Shown: positions 51,911 to 63,146, numbered from the stretch's first letter. The stretch is 64,000 bases of DNA from Enterobacter sp. 10-1 (GCA_002270295.1 NISF01000002.1:186001-250000), one strand, 5' to 3'. Notes: generated by a model from the letters alone, not told the origin. Numbers and translations: made by a program.

Positions 51911-52828
51911 TTATTGTTCGTAACGAAAGCGAAATTTTTCTTGTTCACTCGCCGCTTTCGCCAGTATCCACTGCCGGAAGGCGGCTATTTTACCCAGTTC
52001 AGCCTGACTGTCATGACAAACCAGATAAAAGGCATTTTTACTGACCAGAACATCATTAAACGGACAGACCAGGCGGCCGGCCTCGATTTCGGACTGGGAC
52101 ATCACGTTATTGGCGAGCGCGACCCCCTGCCCGTGAATTGCCGCCTGCAGCACCATTGCGCTGTGGCTGAAAATCGGCCCCTGCTGGACGTTAATATGGC
52201 TTAGACCCAGCTGGCGGGTATAAGTTTGCCAGTCGCGACGGGAAGCATCGTGTAATAGCGTATGTTGCGCCAGATCCGCAGGCGTTTTCAACGCTTTGTC
52301 GCCGGTCAGCAGCACCGGGGAGCAAACCGGCAGCAAATACTCGGCGTACAATTTTTCGACGCGCAGTCCCGGCCAGTTGCCGCGACCGTAGAAAATCGCC
52401 ACGTCAACGTCATCCGCCAGCTTATCCTCCTGACGGTCCACCGCCTGGATTCTGACGTCGATTCCCGGATAAGCTGAGTTAAAGCTTGAAAGGCGCGGGA
52501 CCAGCCACTGAATCGCAAAACTGGGCAACAGGCTGACCGTTAACGCCCCTTTTGCGCTACGCGCCTGCAGTTTACGCGTCGCTTCCGTCAGCTGCGAAAA
52601 AATATCTTTAATATCCTGAAAATAGCTCTGACCTTCTTCCGTCAGCAGCAGCGATCGATTGCGCCGCCGAAACAGCTTCAGCCCAAGAAAGTCCTCTAGT
52701 GACTTGATTTGGTGACTTACTGCGGCCTGGGTCACAAAAAGCTCATCGGCTGCGCGAGTGAAGCTTAAATGACGTGCGGCTGCATCAAAAACACGTAATG
52801 CATTCAGAGGTGGTAATCGCTTTGACAT
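51911..52828 (-). CDS. gcvA: Glycine cleavage system regulator GcvA
   Basis: 305-residue LysR-type regulator: N-terminal HTH (LSFTRAADELFVTQAAVSHQIKSLEDFLG) and C-terminal effector domain. Activates gcvTHP with glycine, represses with GcvR, and activates the divergent GcvB RNA. Full length compared with E. coli GcvA. Heads the gcvA-ygdD-rlmM cluster. Confidence 0.98.
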   Translation of the reverse strand: MSKRLPPLNALRVFDAAARHLSFTRAADELFVTQAAVSHQIKSLEDFLGLKLFRRRNRSLLLTEEGQSYFQDIKDIFSQLTEATRKLQARSAKGALTVSLLPSFAIQWLVPRLSSFNSAYPGIDVRIQAVDRQEDKLADDVDVAIFYGRGNWPGLRVEKLYAEYLLPVCSPVLLTGDKALKTPADLAQHTLLHDASRRDWQTYTRQLGLSHINVQQGPIFSHSAMVLQAAIHGQGVALANNVMSQSEIEAGRLVCPFNDVLVSKNAFYLVCHDSQAELGKIAAFRQWILAKAASEQEKFRFRYEQ

Positions 52829-52922
52829 GGTTATTCTGGCTTAGATGTTAAGGCAATTTAACAAACAGGAAACAACAGTTAACCTATTAGTTTTTTTTAT
52901 CTGAGACATTATAATTTGTCCG

Positions 52923-52951
52923 TTGAGGTTCTACCAGCAAATACCTATAGT
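52923..52951 (+). promoter_or_regulatory. Sigma-70 promoter of gcvB
   Basis: TTGAGG (52923-52928), 17-bp spacer, TATAGT (52946-52951), 6 bp before the predicted gcvB start. GcvA sites should overlap this region as in E. coli. Confidence 0.8.
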
Positions 52952-52957
52952 GGCCGC

Positions 52958-53166
52958 ACTTCCTGAGCCGGAACGAAGAGCTTTTTTTGGAATGCGTGTT
53001 CCAACAAGCTTTTGGCTTACGGTTGTGATGTTGTGTTGTTGTGTTTGCAATTGGTCTGTCTTTGCGGACCACGGTGGCTAAGCTACCCCCTTTTCACTTC
53101 CTGTACATTTACCCTGTCTGTCCATAGTGATTTAATGTAGCACCGCAATGCGCGGTGCTTTTTTTT
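52958..53166 (+). ncRNA. gcvB: GcvB small RNA
   Basis: 209 nt (E. coli 206) divergent from gcvA. Starts ACTTCCTGAGCCGGAACG and ends in the terminator GCACCGC AATG GCGGTGC plus eight T, both as in E. coli GcvB. The GU-rich R1 target-binding region is at about 53021-53054. With Hfq it represses many amino-acid and peptide transporter mRNAs. Confidence 0.97.
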
Positions 53167-53262
53167 GCCCTGAATTTCCCCTCTCTTCCTTATCCCGTGC
53201 TTGTCAGCCTTGCCCTGACGGATAAATTGCGCGACGATCGTCGTATTGCAACGAGGAGTTCC

Positions 53263-54468
53263 ATGAACGCATTCAATCCCGCTCAGTTTCGCGCGCAGTT
53301 TCCTGCTCTGGCCGATGCCGGCGTTTACCTTGATAGCGCGGCGACGGCGCTAAAGCCGCTGGCCGCCATTGATGCCAGCGATCGGTTCTATCGCCTCAGC
53401 GCCGGCAACGTGCACCGCAGCCAGTTTGCCGCCGCCCGGCGTCTGACCGAACGTTATGAAGACGCCCGCGAGCGCGTCGCGGCGCTGCTAAACGCGCCGT
53501 CTGGCAAAGATATCGTCTGGACCAGCGGCACCACCGAGGCCATTAACATGGTGGCGCAAAGCTACGTTCGCCCGCGCCTGCGGCCCGGCGACGAAATCAT
53601 CGTCAGCGAAGCGGAGCATCACGCCAATCTGGTTCCCTGGCTGATGGTGGCGGAGCAGACCGGCGCCCGGGTGGTGAAGCTGCCCATCGGCGCCGATCGC
53701 CTGCCTGACGTCGCGAGCCTGCCCTCCCTTATTACGCCGCGTAGCCGGGTGCTGGCCATTGGCCAGATGTCGAACGTAACCGGCGGCTGCCCGGACCTGG
53801 CGCTGGCGATCCGCCTCGCGCATGAAGCCGGAATGGTGGTGATGGTCGATGGCGCGCAGGGCGCGGTGCATTTCCCGGCCGACGTTCAGGCGCTGGATAT
53901 CGACTTTTACGCCTTCTCAGGCCATAAGCTGTACGGCCCGACGGGGATTGGCGCGTTGTACGGTAAAAGCGAGCTGCTGAACGCCATGTCGCCGTGGCTC
54001 GGCGGCGGTAAAATGATTACCGAAGTCACGTTCGAGGGTTTTAAAACCCAGCCCGTGCCCTATCGACTGGAAGCCGGCACGCCAAACGTCGCCGGGGTCA
54101 TTGGTCTGAGCGCGACGCTGGAGTGGCTGCAGGAGACGGATATCGCCCAGGCCGAAAGCTGGAGCCGCAGCCTGGCGACGCTGGCTGAAGACGAGCTGAC
54201 CAAGCGTCCGGGCTTTCGCTCCTTCCGCTGTCAGAGCTCAAGCCTGCTGGCATTTGATTTCGCCGGCGTTCACCACAGCGATATGGTGACGCTGCTGGCG
54301 GAGTCCGGCATCGCGCTTCGCGCCGGGCAGCACTGCGCCCAGCCGCTGCTGGCGGCGCTTGGCGTCAGCGGAACCCTGCGCGCCTCGTTTGCGCCTTATA
54401 ATACCCAGGATGATGTTTACGCGCTGGTGCATGCCGTTGACCGCGCTCTGGAAATTTTGGTGGACTAA
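53263..54468 (+). CDS. csdA: Cysteine desulfurase CsdA
   Basis: PLP enzyme removing sulfur or sulfinate from cysteine and passing it to CsdE. The start [16 protein letters not shown] at 53263 follows ACGAGGAG and gives 401 residues, as in E. coli; an in-frame extension to 53155 would read through the gcvB terminator and is rejected. PLP lysine is Lys222 in FSGHKLYGP, persulfide cysteine is Cys358 in [11 protein letters not shown]. Stop overlaps the csdE start. Confidence 0.98.
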   Translation: MNAFNPAQFRAQFPALADAGVYLDSAATALKPLAAIDASDRFYRLSAGNVHRSQFAAARRLTERYEDARERVAALLNAPSGKDIVWTSGTTEAINMVAQSYVRPRLRPGDEIIVSEAEHHANLVPWLMVAEQTGARVVKLPIGADRLPDVASLPSLITPRSRVLAIGQMSNVTGGCPDLALAIRLAHEAGMVVMVDGAQGAVHFPADVQALDIDFYAFSGHKLYGPTGIGALYGKSELLNAMSPWLGGGKMITEVTFEGFKTQPVPYRLEAGTPNVAGVIGLSATLEWLQETDIAQAESWSRSLATLAEDELTKRPGFRSFRCQSSSLLAFDFAGVHHSDMVTLLAESGIALRAGQHCAQPLLAALGVSGTLRASFAPYNTQDDVYALVHAVDRALEILVD

Positions 54469-54908
54469 TGACGACTCCCGATCCGCAGAACCATCCGTTT
54501 GGCACCGCCATCACTGAAGCGACGCTGCGGCAAACCTTCGTCCCGCTGAGCCAGTGGGAAGATAAGTACCGCCAGCTGATCCTGTTAGGCAAAAAGCTGC
54601 CGCCGCTGGCGGACGAGGCGAAAGCCCGCACGACGGAGATTGCCGGCTGTGAAAACCGCGTCTGGCTGGGGCATACCCTGCGCGACGGTCGGCTGCATTT
54701 CTTCGGCGACAGCGAGGGGCGGATCGTTCGCGGCCTGCTGGCCGTGCTGCTGACCGCCGTTGAGGGGAAAAGCGCCGCCGAGCTGCTGGACCACGATCCG
54801 CTGGCGCTGTTCGATGAGCTGGGGCTGCGTGCGCAGCTGAGCGCCTCTCGCGGCCAGGGACTCGCCGCGCTGGGCGCAGCGGTGCTCGCCGCGGCCCGCG
54901 AGGCTTAA
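54468..54908 (+). CDS. csdE: Sulfur acceptor CsdE
   Basis: 146-residue SufE-like protein (E. coli 147) with the acceptor cysteine Cys61 in [12 protein letters not shown]. Receives persulfide from CsdA and, in E. coli, works with TcdA (CsdL). Start overlaps the csdA stop by one base. Confidence 0.97.
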   Translation: MTTPDPQNHPFGTAITEATLRQTFVPLSQWEDKYRQLILLGKKLPPLADEAKARTTEIAGCENRVWLGHTLRDGRLHFFGDSEGRIVRGLLAVLLTAVEGKSAAELLDHDPLALFDELGLRAQLSASRGQGLAALGAAVLAAAREA

Positions 54909-54927
54909 TCTGGAATAAGAACGGCGC

Positions 54928-55734
54928 TTAGCCCTGACGCCCGGCTTTCGCCAGCATCTTCTTCAGCGCATGGGATACGGCGACAAAGCCAAAGGTGGCG
55001 GTAACCATCGTTGCCGCCCCAAAGCCCGACGCGCAGTCCATCCGCTTAGGTCCTTCCGCGCTGCTTTTCATGGCGCATACGCTGCCGTCAGCCTGCGGAT
55101 AAACCAGCGCCTCGGTCGAGAACACGCAGTCGATGCCGAGCTTACCCTTACTATTTTTCACCACCCCGAACTGGCCCTTCAGGCGCTCGCGCAGCTTCGC
55201 CGCCAGCGGGTCCTGGATGGTTTTCGCCAGGTCAGCCACCTGAATCTGCGTTGGGTCAATTTGCCCGCCCGCGCCGCCGGTGGTCACCAGCGGCACCTTA
55301 TAGCGGCGGCAGTACGCAATTAACGCCGCCTTTGGCCGCACGCTATCTATAGCATCAATCACGTAGCTGAAGCCCGCGCCCATATATTCGGCCACATTTT
55401 CCGGCGTCACAAAGTCATCAATTACCGTAACCTGACATTCAGGGTTGATCAGCCGGATACGCTCCGCCATTACCTCGGCTTTCGCCAGCCCGACGTTGCC
55501 GCCCAGCGCATGAATCTGCCGGTTGGTGTTGGTGACGCAGACGTCGTCCATATCGATAAGGGTAATGGTGCCGATCCCGGTTCTTGCCAGCGCCTCCGCA
55601 GCCCAGGAGCCGACGCCGCCGATGCCCACGACGCAGACATGCGCGTCGGCAAAGCACTGCAGCGCTTTTTCACCATATAAACGCGCCGTACCGCCGAAAC
55701 GCTGGCGCCAGGCGTCGCTAATTACAACAGACAT
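54928..55734 (-). CDS. tcdA: tRNA threonylcarbamoyladenosine dehydratase TcdA (CsdL)
   Basis: 268-residue E1-like enzyme forming cyclic t6A37 in tRNAs with ATP. Nucleotide loop VVGIGGVGSWAAEALARTGIG at about residue 35-55, substrate/metal cysteines and the TTGGAGGQ segment present. Convergent with csdAE, which supplies sulfur chemistry to the same network. Confidence 0.97.
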   Translation of the reverse strand: MSVVISDAWRQRFGGTARLYGEKALQCFADAHVCVVGIGGVGSWAAEALARTGIGTITLIDMDDVCVTNTNRQIHALGGNVGLAKAEVMAERIRLINPECQVTVIDDFVTPENVAEYMGAGFSYVIDAIDSVRPKAALIAYCRRYKVPLVTTGGAGGQIDPTQIQVADLAKTIQDPLAAKLRERLKGQFGVVKNSKGKLGIDCVFSTEALVYPQADGSVCAMKSSAEGPKRMDCASGFGAATMVTATFGFVAVSHALKKMLAKAGRQG

Positions 55735-55754
55735 AAAACCTCAGAATAAAATGG

Positions 55755-55791
55755 CCGCTTCCCCGACACGCCCATGCCGCCGGGGAAGCGG
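55755..55791 (-). terminator. Hairpin after mltA
   Basis: CCGCTTCCCCG / CGGGGAAGCGG, 11-bp perfect stem, then CCATTTTATT on the minus strand; between mltA and tcdA. Confidence 0.65.
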
Positions 55792-55802
55792 AAACAAGAG
55801 CG

Positions 55803-56900
55803 TTAGCCGCTAAAGACGTTGCCAGCACCCGGCGCGTTTTTCAGCACCCAGACGCGACCATAGTGGTTATACCAGCCCGCACGATGCCCGGCATCCGCGC
55901 CGATACCTTGATAGATATCGAAGTGCTGGCCTTTAATCGCGCCGCCGACGTCCAGGGCAACCATCAGACGCAGCTCATACTGACCGTTAAACTTGCCTTT
56001 ATTATCCAGCAGCGGTACTTCCGCCAGCAGGGTGGTACCCGGCGGGATAATGCTGCGGTCAGAGGCGACCGACGCGCGGCCAATCAACGGCACCGCGCTG
56101 GCGCCTTTCACCGGGGCGAAGGATTGCGGTTTAAAGAAGACAAAAGAAGGGTTCTCTTCGAGCAGCGCACGAACTTCAGCTTCGCTATGGGTTTCCCCCC
56201 ATTCGCGGATCGCCTGCATCGACATATCTTCTTTCTTCACTTCGCCGCGATCGATAAGCACCTTGCCGATGCTGCGATACGACCAGCCGTTCTTCCCGGC
56301 ATAGCTAAAGAAGTTCAGCGGCGAGCCGTCGCCAAAATCGATATAGCCGCTGCCCTGGACATCCATAATGAAGTTGTCCATCAGCGAATTGCTGTAGGCC
56401 AGGATATAGCTGTCGCTCAGCCCACCGGCGTAGATGCTGGCGCGAGACGGAAGCTTGCCGCGCTTCGGCGGCATGCGATAAATGGGGTACTGGAACTCAC
56501 CCTGACGGGTGTGGCGCGCCTGCACCACCGGGGTGTAGTAGCCGGTAAACTGAACGTTGCCGTAGCTATCGGCGCCCTGCATCTGCCAGGCGTCAATCCC
56601 GTACTGGCTCAGCGTGCGGGTATCGCCACCGGCGCTTAGCCACTGCTGCAGGGAGTTATAGACGTTGCTCTGGCTATTATAGAGGCGCGGAGAGGCGCTG
56701 CGGATCTGCCTGACCTGTTCGGAGAAGTCGCCAGCGTTAATCGGCGTGCCGACCGCATCAGGCTGGTTAACCAGTGAAAACGGCTGGGTAAGCTTTCCTT
56801 CATTATACTGCTGACCGCGATCGGTCGGTTTCGAGGAACAGCCGGCGAGCATCGCCAGCATTGCTCCGGTTGCAACATACTTTGCCCAACATCCTTTCAT
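55803..56900 (-). CDS. mltA: Membrane-bound lytic murein transglycosylase A
   Basis: 365-residue outer-membrane lipoprotein cleaving peptidoglycan glycan strands to 1,6-anhydro-muropeptides. Lipobox LAGC with Cys21 after a short hydrophobic signal. The MltA barrel (FTGYYTPVVQARHTRQGEFQ) and C-terminal 3D domain (DVGGAIKGQHFDIYQGIG) with its conserved aspartates are visible. Confidence 0.98.
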   Translation of the reverse strand: MKGCWAKYVATGAMLAMLAGCSSKPTDRGQQYNEGKLTQPFSLVNQPDAVGTPINAGDFSEQVRQIRSASPRLYNSQSNVYNSLQQWLSAGGDTRTLSQYGIDAWQMQGADSYGNVQFTGYYTPVVQARHTRQGEFQYPIYRMPPKRGKLPSRASIYAGGLSDSYILAYSNSLMDNFIMDVQGSGYIDFGDGSPLNFFSYAGKNGWSYRSIGKVLIDRGEVKKEDMSMQAIREWGETHSEAEVRALLEENPSFVFFKPQSFAPVKGASAVPLIGRASVASDRSIIPPGTTLLAEVPLLDNKGKFNGQYELRLMVALDVGGAIKGQHFDIYQGIGADAGHRAGWYNHYGRVWVLKNAPGAGNVFSG

Positions 56901-57073
56901 GGTATCTCTTCTTTTGCTGCTTAGTACCGGTTGGTGATGAGGGAAGATAACAAACCGCCAGGGCTATTGAAATGCGATAAAGCAGCACAAATACAAAATC
57001 GGCTAAAAAACGCGCTAAAAACGGTTCTTTCTACATCATTCATTACAAAATTATCGATTTAGCTGAAAAAGGG

Positions 57074-57101
57074 TTGCATCAAAACGTTAGCAGAGTATAG
57101 T
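57074..57101 (+). promoter_or_regulatory. metZWV promoter
   Basis: TTGCAT (57074-57079), 16-bp spacer, TATAGT (57096-57101), followed by GC-rich GCGC, the kind of discriminator seen in stringently controlled stable-RNA promoters. Confidence 0.75.
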
Positions 57102-57114
57102 GCGCATCCACGGA

Positions 57115-57191
<77 letters not shown>

Positions 57192-57239
57192 ATTAAAATC
57201 AGAGAAGTAAGCTTTACTCGATGGAAGAGTAAAGACGGA

Positions 57240-57316
<77 letters not shown>

Positions 57317-57361
57317 ATTAAAATCTGATGCAAAGTTTACTCGATGAAGAGTAAAGACGGA

Positions 57362-57438
<77 letters not shown>

Positions 57439-57445
57439 ACACAAT

Positions 57446-57469
57446 AAACACCCTTCCGGGTGTTTTTTT
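57446..57469 (+). terminator. Terminator of the metZWV transcript
   Basis: AAACACCC / GGGTGTTT stem with TTCC loop, T-run to 57469. The minus-strand side also has T-rich sequence (TTTATT), so it may stop the cob operon as well. Confidence 0.85.
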
Positions 57470-57495
57470 GTTTCTGCGCTTCCTTGCGCACGCGC

Positions 57496-58551
57496 CTAAT
57501 GCTGCGGCAGGACGATATTGCTGGCAGCCAGCTGGCCCATGTCGCGATACATGGCGCAGGCGGCCTCAACAATCGGCATCGCCAGCGCCGCGCCGCTGCC
57601 TTCACCTAAACGCATCCCCATATTCAGATACGGCTCCATCTCCAGATGCGCCAGCGCAATCCGCGCGCCCTTCTCCGCCGAATAGTGCGACGGGATCAGG
57701 TACGGCTTAATTTCCGGCGCTAACCGGCACGCCGCCAGCGCCGCGGAGTATGAGAGAAAGCCGTCCAGCAGCACCGGCAATCCGCAGGATGCCGCCCCGA
57801 GCATCACGCCGGCCATTCCCACCAGATCGAAACCGCCAATTTTTGCCAGCACGTCGATTCCGTCGTGCGGATCAGGCCGGTTGACGGCAATCGCCCGCCG
57901 CACCACCGCCACCTTATTGCCCACCTTTGCCAGCGGCAGGTTGGCCCCAATCCCCACCACCTCTTCGGCATCGCTGCCGCTCAGCACGCTAACGATCGCC
58001 GCCGCGGGGGTCGTGTTAGCCATTCCCAGCTCTCCGACGCCAAACAGCGTCACGCCGCTTTCCGCCAGCTTGCGGGTATAGCGAATCACCTCCAGCAGCA
58101 GCTCTGCGGCCTGGGTACGGCTCATCGCCGGGCCGCTGGCGATATTACCGCAGCCGCGCGCAACCCGCATATTCACCACGCCGGGAACCGGTTCGGCGTC
58201 AATGCCCACGTCAATCACGTGAACTTTCGCGCCCGCCTGCGCCGCCAGCACGCAGACGCCGGTAGTCCCGCGCGTCATATTTTCCGCCTGAATGGCGGTG
58301 ACCGCCTTCGGCGAGATGGCGACGCCTTCGTCCCAGACGCCGTGATCGGCGCACATGACCAGTATCGCTTTCTTGTCGACGTGCGGTACGCCGTTAAGCC
58401 CCGGCATCCCCGCCAGCTGTACCGCCAGCGCTTCCAGGCGGCCAAGACTGCCGGGCGGCTTCAGCAGGCCATCAATATGCCGCCGGGCACCCGCCATCGC
58501 CGCCTCATCCACAGGGGGAATGGCGCGCAGTATTGAAGATAAATTCTGCAT
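57496..58551 (-). CDS. cobT: Nicotinate-nucleotide-dimethylbenzimidazole phosphoribosyltransferase
   Basis: Activates the lower ligand: forms alpha-ribazole phosphate from dimethylbenzimidazole and nicotinate mononucleotide. 351 residues; GxGE-type segments [14 protein letters not shown] near the C-terminus and [14 protein letters not shown] near the N-terminus. Last gene of the cbi/cob operon, 25 bp after cobS. Confidence 0.97.
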   Translation of the reverse strand: MQNLSSILRAIPPVDEAAMAGARRHIDGLLKPPGSLGRLEALAVQLAGMPGLNGVPHVDKKAILVMCADHGVWDEGVAISPKAVTAIQAENMTRGTTGVCVLAAQAGAKVHVIDVGIDAEPVPGVVNMRVARGCGNIASGPAMSRTQAAELLLEVIRYTRKLAESGVTLFGVGELGMANTTPAAAIVSVLSGSDAEEVVGIGANLPLAKVGNKVAVVRRAIAVNRPDPHDGIDVLAKIGGFDLVGMAGVMLGAASCGLPVLLDGFLSYSAALAACRLAPEIKPYLIPSHYSAEKGARIALAHLEMEPYLNMGMRLGEGSGAALAMPIVEAACAMYRDMGQLAASNIVLPQH

Positions 58552-58576
58552 AAGAGTTCTCGTGGTAGTGGCCGGC

Positions 58577-59320
58577 TCACAGCAGAGCCAGCAGGAAGAT
58601 CAGTTCGCCAAGTTCAATCGCCGCTCCCAGCGTATCGCCGGTTTGCCCACCGAGGGTTCGCTTTAAGAGCTGACCGAGAATGAAAATCGCCGCCGCGGTA
58701 GCCGCCAGCGCCGCCACTCCGCGCATGCCCGGCAACAGCACGGCGGCCAGAATGACCGCTAAACCCAGGGTTACGCAGGTTTGTCGCCCGCTCACCTTAC
58801 CGATGAACAGGTTGCCCAGCCCCTCTTCCCGGGCATAGCGATGGCGGTACATCAGCAGCACGCTGGTCCCCCGCCCTACCGCGCAGGCTGCCGCCAGCGC
58901 CGCCAGCATCGGCGTTCCGCGCAATGCCAGTTCGCTGACCACCAGCACCTTCGCCAGCAGCACAAAAATCAGCGCCAGCCCGCCGTGAGTCCCTAGCCGG
59001 CTGTCGCGCATAATTTCCAGCATGCGTTCGCGGCGTCGGGCGGAAAACACCCCATCGCAGGTATCGGCCAGCCCGTCGAGGTGGAAGCCGCCGGTCAGCA
59101 GCGCCAGCGCCAGCACGGCAAACAGCGCCGCCAGCGGGATCCCGCACCAGGCCTGAAGCGCAATAAATACCGCGCCGCTCAGCAGCCCCAGCAGCGCGCC
59201 GACCAGCGGAAAAGTGACAATCCCGCGGACGTACTGCTCAATATCCAGCCCCTGCGACCAGCGCGCGGGCACCGGCAGGCGGCTAATAAAAGAGAGCGTT
59301 GCGCAGAATAATTTGATCAT
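58577..59320 (-). CDS. cobS: Adenosylcobinamide-GDP ribazoletransferase
   Basis: Membrane cobalamin synthase joining alpha-ribazole phosphate to adenosylcobinamide-GDP. 247 residues, several hydrophobic helices and the metal-binding [17 protein letters not shown] motif. Overlaps cobU by 4 bp. Confidence 0.97.
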   Translation of the reverse strand: MIKLFCATLSFISRLPVPARWSQGLDIEQYVRGIVTFPLVGALLGLLSGAVFIALQAWCGIPLAALFAVLALALLTGGFHLDGLADTCDGVFSARRRERMLEIMRDSRLGTHGGLALIFVLLAKVLVVSELALRGTPMLAALAAACAVGRGTSVLLMYRHRYAREEGLGNLFIGKVSGRQTCVTLGLAVILAAVLLPGMRGVAALAATAAAIFILGQLLKRTLGGQTGDTLGAAIELGELIFLLALL

Positions 59321-59862
59321 TTAATTTTGACTCCAATACCTGATACCACCAGCCAGACCTCATCCGCCGCGGCCGCAAGACGCTGGTTAACTCGTCCGGC
59401 AATATCGCGAAAATGGCGCGCGAGACGATTTTCCGGCACGATCCCCATCCCGACTTCATTGGTGACCAGCACTACCGTCGCCGGGCAGCGTTGACAGGCC
59501 GCAATCAGCGCGCGGATCTCGTCGTCGATCATCCGCTCCATCGCCGCGTAGTCCCAGCCGTCGGGGTCGGCATCGCCGCCGATCGCAAACAGCAGGTTGG
59601 TCACCATCGTGGTGATACACTCCAGCAAAATAGCTTCCGCAGGATCGTTGTGCGGCGTAATCAGCTCATCAAGCTGCTGCCAGCGCTCGGCTGTGCGCCA
59701 GTGCGCCGGCCTGCCGTCGCGATGGTGCTGGATCCTCGCGGCCATCTCCTCATCAAAAATCTGCGAGGTGGCGATATATAAAACCTGCGGTGAGCCGGCG
59801 ATCAGCGCTTCGGCGTGACGGCTTTTGCCGCTGCGCGCGCCGCCGGTGACCAGAATCAGCAT
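59317..59862 (-). CDS. cobU: Adenosylcobinamide kinase / guanylyltransferase
   Basis: 181-residue bifunctional enzyme making adenosylcobinamide-GDP. P-loop GGARSGKS at residues 7-14; the guanylylated histidine lies in [13 protein letters not shown] near residue 46. Overlaps cbiP by 7 bp. Confidence 0.97.
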   Translation of the reverse strand: MLILVTGGARSGKSRHAEALIAGSPQVLYIATSQIFDEEMAARIQHHRDGRPAHWRTAERWQQLDELITPHNDPAEAILLECITTMVTNLLFAIGGDADPDGWDYAAMERMIDDEIRALIAACQRCPATVVLVTNEVGMGIVPENRLARHFRDIAGRVNQRLAAAADEVWLVVSGIGVKIK

Positions 59863-61379
59863 GATGGCTCCTGATGCTGCTGCATAATGTGGTAAATTTT
59901 TTCAATATCAATATGTTGGCGCATTGCGTCGGCCAGAATATCGAACTGCTGTGATTTATACCGCGCGTAGTGGAGCGTGGTATCCAGCGCCTCCAGGCCT
60001 TTACGTTGACGCAGGCCGTTGACCAGCGCGCGGGTGAAATCATCGCTGTCGAACAGGCCGTGCAGGTAGGTACCAAACGCCAGCCCGTCGTCCGTCGTCG
60101 CCCCGTCCGCCACCGGCCGCCCCTCTTTTTCCAGCTGCACCAGAGGCTGGCAATCGCCTTGCCGGGTCGTTTCACCCATATGAATTTCATAGCCGCGCAC
60201 GCGTAGAGCGGAAGCGCCCGCCAGCCAGCCAGGGAGCGCGGCCGCCATCGTCGCCTCAACCAGCGTCGTGGTTTTATGGCGGGCAAACTGCGTCACGGTA
60301 TTGAGCAGCCCCAGGCCGGGCAACCTTCCCAGGCCGGACTCCACTTCATCGATGATGGTCTCGCCAAGCATCTGGTAGCCGCCGCAGATCCCCAGCACCG
60401 GTATCCCCTGCTGATGCGCCTGCAGCACGCCCTGCTCCATCCCGCTTTCGCGCAGCCACTGCAGATCGCCCAGCGTATTTTTGCTGCCGGGCAGAATCAC
60501 CAGATCGCTCGCCGTCAAATCCTGGGGATAACGAACGTAGCGCACGCGGACGTCCGGCTGCGCCGCCAGCGCGTTGAAATCGGTAAAGTTGGAAGTATGC
60601 GGCAGCTGAACGACCGCAATGTCGATCTCCCGCTTCGCGGTGCTCAGATATTTCCCTTTCTGCAACGCCACGCTATCTTCATCTTCCAGATCGACCTCCA
60701 GCCACGGCATCACCCCCAGCACGGGAACGCCGGTCAAAGCTTCAATCTGTTCGATTCCCGAGTACAGCAGCGCCGCATCGCCGCGGAATTTATTGATGAT
60801 CACCCCTTTCACCCTGGCGCGCTCCTGCTCCTCAAGCAGCGCCAGCGTTCCGTAGATTGCGGCGAACACGCCGCCTCTGTCGATGTCGGCGACGAGGATC
60901 ACCGGACACTGCGCCATCTCCGCCATGCCCATATTGACGATATCGCGATCGCGCAGGTTGATCTCCGCCGGGCTGCCGGCGCCCTCCAGCACCAGCACGT
61001 CATACTCCTGCGCCAGGCTGCGATAGACCGCCAGGATCTGCTCGCGCAGGCGCGGCTTATATTCGTGGTAGCTCACCGCGTCCATATCCGTCGCGACCTG
61101 CCCCATCAGCACCACCTGCGCTTTACGGTCGCTGGTGGGCTTCAGGAGTATTGGGTTCATGCGCACATCCGGGACAATACCCGCCGCTTCGGCCTGAAAT
61201 ATCTGCGCCCGCCCCATCTCTTTGCCGTCCGGCGTGATGCCGGAGTTCAGCGCCATATTCTGCGATTTAAACGGCGCGGTACGCAGGCCATCCTGATAAA
61301 AAATTCTGCACAGCCCCGCCACCAGCACGCTTTTACCCACGTCGGATGCCGTACCTTGCAACATGATTGCCTGCGTCAT
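59856..61379 (-). CDS. cbiP: Cobyric acid synthase
   Basis: 507-residue amidotransferase amidating four carboxylates of adenosylcobyrinate diamide. N-terminal P-loop-like [13 protein letters not shown]-terminal glutaminase domain with the cysteine in [11 protein letters not shown]. Also called CobQ. Overlaps cbiO by 4 bp. Confidence 0.97.
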   Translation of the reverse strand: MTQAIMLQGTASDVGKSVLVAGLCRIFYQDGLRTAPFKSQNMALNSGITPDGKEMGRAQIFQAEAAGIVPDVRMNPILLKPTSDRKAQVVLMGQVATDMDAVSYHEYKPRLREQILAVYRSLAQEYDVLVLEGAGSPAEINLRDRDIVNMGMAEMAQCPVILVADIDRGGVFAAIYGTLALLEEQERARVKGVIINKFRGDAALLYSGIEQIEALTGVPVLGVMPWLEVDLEDEDSVALQKGKYLSTAKREIDIAVVQLPHTSNFTDFNALAAQPDVRVRYVRYPQDLTASDLVILPGSKNTLGDLQWLRESGMEQGVLQAHQQGIPVLGICGGYQMLGETIIDEVESGLGRLPGLGLLNTVTQFARHKTTTLVEATMAAALPGWLAGASALRVRGYEIHMGETTRQGDCQPLVQLEKEGRPVADGATTDDGLAFGTYLHGLFDSDDFTRALVNGLRQRKGLEALDTTLHYARYKSQQFDILADAMRQHIDIEKIYHIMQQHQEPSC

Positions 61380-62191
61380 AAGGCCTCCTTTATCGCGTTC
61401 TGTCGCATTCGTATGAAAAACTCATCTTCTGTTTTACACAGCGGCAGCCCTAGCCGGGCATGCAGCTTCACCAGCCACGGCTGGGTTAACCCGGCCTCGG
61501 CAATCAGCTCCGTACGGGAAAAAACGGCCCCCGGCTCATCGTACGCCAGCACTTCCCCGCGGCGCAGAACATACACGACATCGCTCACTTCATAAATCAG
61601 ATCGATATCGTGGCTGGAGATCACCACATGGTTTCCCTGGGCGACGATCCGCTTAATGATGGCGATCATCTGCGTCCGCCCGGCGGGATCGAGGCCCGCC
61701 GTAGGCTCATCCAGCAGAAGATAGCGCGCCTGCAGCACCAGGGCTCCGGCAATCGCCACCCGCTTTTTCTGCCCGTGGCTCAGGCACTGAATCGGCTGAT
61801 GGCGAAAATGCCGGGCATCGACCAGCGTGAGCGCATCGTCCACGCGCCGGGCAATCTCGGCTTCCGCCACGCCTAAATTACGCAGGCTAAAGGCGATGTC
61901 GCTATCGATATCGGTATAGAAAATTTGCTGTTCCGGATCCTGAAAAACGGTGGCGACCTGCTGGCGCAGCGCCAGCAACGCCCGCTTGCTATACTCCAGC
62001 GGCTTTCCTTGCCACAACACCGCCCCTTTTTGCGGCCGCAGCAGGCCGCTCAGGTTCATAAACAACGTCGATTTTCCGCAGCCGTTCGCGCCCACCAGGC
62101 CGGTCACGGAATGTTGGGAAAAATCCAGCGTCAGCCCCTTGAGTACCTGTTCATCCTGATAACGGAACCAGAGATCTGTCGTGGCAAGCAT
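61376..62191 (-). CDS. cbiO: Cobalt ECF transporter ATPase CbiO
   Basis: 271 residues. Walker [10 protein letters not shown], signature [15 protein letters not shown], Walker [12 protein letters not shown], switch His in VISSHD. Powers cobalt import with CbiM, CbiN and CbiQ. Confidence 0.97.
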   Translation of the reverse strand: MLATTDLWFRYQDEQVLKGLTLDFSQHSVTGLVGANGCGKSTLFMNLSGLLRPQKGAVLWQGKPLEYSKRALLALRQQVATVFQDPEQQIFYTDIDSDIAFSLRNLGVAEAEIARRVDDALTLVDARHFRHQPIQCLSHGQKKRVAIAGALVLQARYLLLDEPTAGLDPAGRTQMIAIIKRIVAQGNHVVISSHDIDLIYEVSDVVYVLRRGEVLAYDEPGAVFSRTELIAEAGLTQPWLVKLHARLGLPLCKTEDEFFIRMRQNAIKEAL

Positions 62192-62199
62192 GCTTTTCC

Positions 62200-62877
62200 T
62201 TAGAGGTGAAAATCACCCTGATACAATTTTATATCCAGCGTGGCGCTCATTTGCTGATAGCGAATGAGCACGCGGGTAAACAGCAACCCGACCAGCATTG
62301 CCAGCGAGCGATAGCCCTGCGGCAGGCTACGGTAGCCAAAGCGCAGCGTCTGCGCGCGATGAATGGCCAGCGCCTCATCAAACAAAATAAAAATAAAGCG
62401 CCAGGTCAGCAGGATTTGCTCGGTCAGCAGCCGCGGTACCCGCGCCCGCTTAAGCAGCACAATCAGCTGGGGAAACGGTAGGTTCAGCACCAGCCACAGC
62501 GTTGACGCCAGCGCGGCGAGGCTGCGCCAGAAGGTTTCATTGGCGGTGTTCAGCCCGGAGGCGGCGATCCCCAGCCAGTAGTCTCCCAGCGGCAGGCTCA
62601 CCAGCAGGGTCTGCGGATCGCGGCTTACGCTGAACAAAATCGTCACGACCCCTACGGCTAAAAAGCCAAACGGCAGGGCAATCCAGCGGCACCAGCGCCA
62701 GAAGGAGACCCGCAGCAGCCGGCAGGTCAGCCCGGCGATAAGCAGCAGTTCAATACCCTGTCCCAGCGGAGGCAGGGTAAAGGCCAGCACCATCATAATA
62801 AGCCAAAACAAGAACTTACGTTCAGGCGCAACGTGGAACCAGCGGCTTTGATAGCTTAACCTGTCAAACCCGGTCAT
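62200..62877 (-). CDS. cbiQ: Cobalt ECF transporter transmembrane protein CbiQ
   Basis: 225 residues, about five hydrophobic segments; the coupling-helix motif is LLTWRFIFILFDEA followed by RAQTLRFGYRS. ATG at 62877 is preferred over the adjacent GTG at 62880; the start overlaps the end of cbiN. Confidence 0.96.
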   Translation of the reverse strand: MTGFDRLSYQSRWFHVAPERKFLFWLIMMVLAFTLPPLGQGIELLLIAGLTCRLLRVSFWRWCRWIALPFGFLAVGVVTILFSVSRDPQTLLVSLPLGDYWLGIAASGLNTANETFWRSLAALASTLWLVLNLPFPQLIVLLKRARVPRLLTEQILLTWRFIFILFDEALAIHRAQTLRFGYRSLPQGYRSLAMLVGLLFTRVLIRYQQMSATLDIKLYQGDFHL

Positions 62878-63145
62878 CACGGCGCTGTCTGCCTTTGCTA
62901 TAGCCTAAAATGTAGAAAATGACCGCCGCGCCCAGCGACCCCTGCAGCGTAAACAGCAGGCTTTCAATTTCACCGCTTGCCGGCTCATACAGCGGCTGGA
63001 ACCAGGGCTCATAGTGCGGAGCGACAACCTGAATCTGGCTCTCGGCCTCGCCGTCCGAGCCGCCGAACTCGCCGCCATGATCGATAAAGAACGGCAGGAT
63101 CACCAGCGCAACCACCATCGCCAACAGTATCAGCATCTTTTTCAT
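62864..63145 (-). CDS. cbiN: Cobalt ECF transporter protein CbiN
   Basis: 93-residue auxiliary subunit with two transmembrane helices flanking a periplasmic loop (HYEPWFQPLYEPASGEIESLLF). One base separates it from the cbiM stop; its end overlaps cbiQ. Confidence 0.96.
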   Translation of the reverse strand: MKKMLILLAMVVALVILPFFIDHGGEFGGSDGEAESQIQVVAPHYEPWFQPLYEPASGEIESLLFTLQGSLGAAVIFYILGYSKGRQRRDDRV

Positions 63146-63146
63146 T

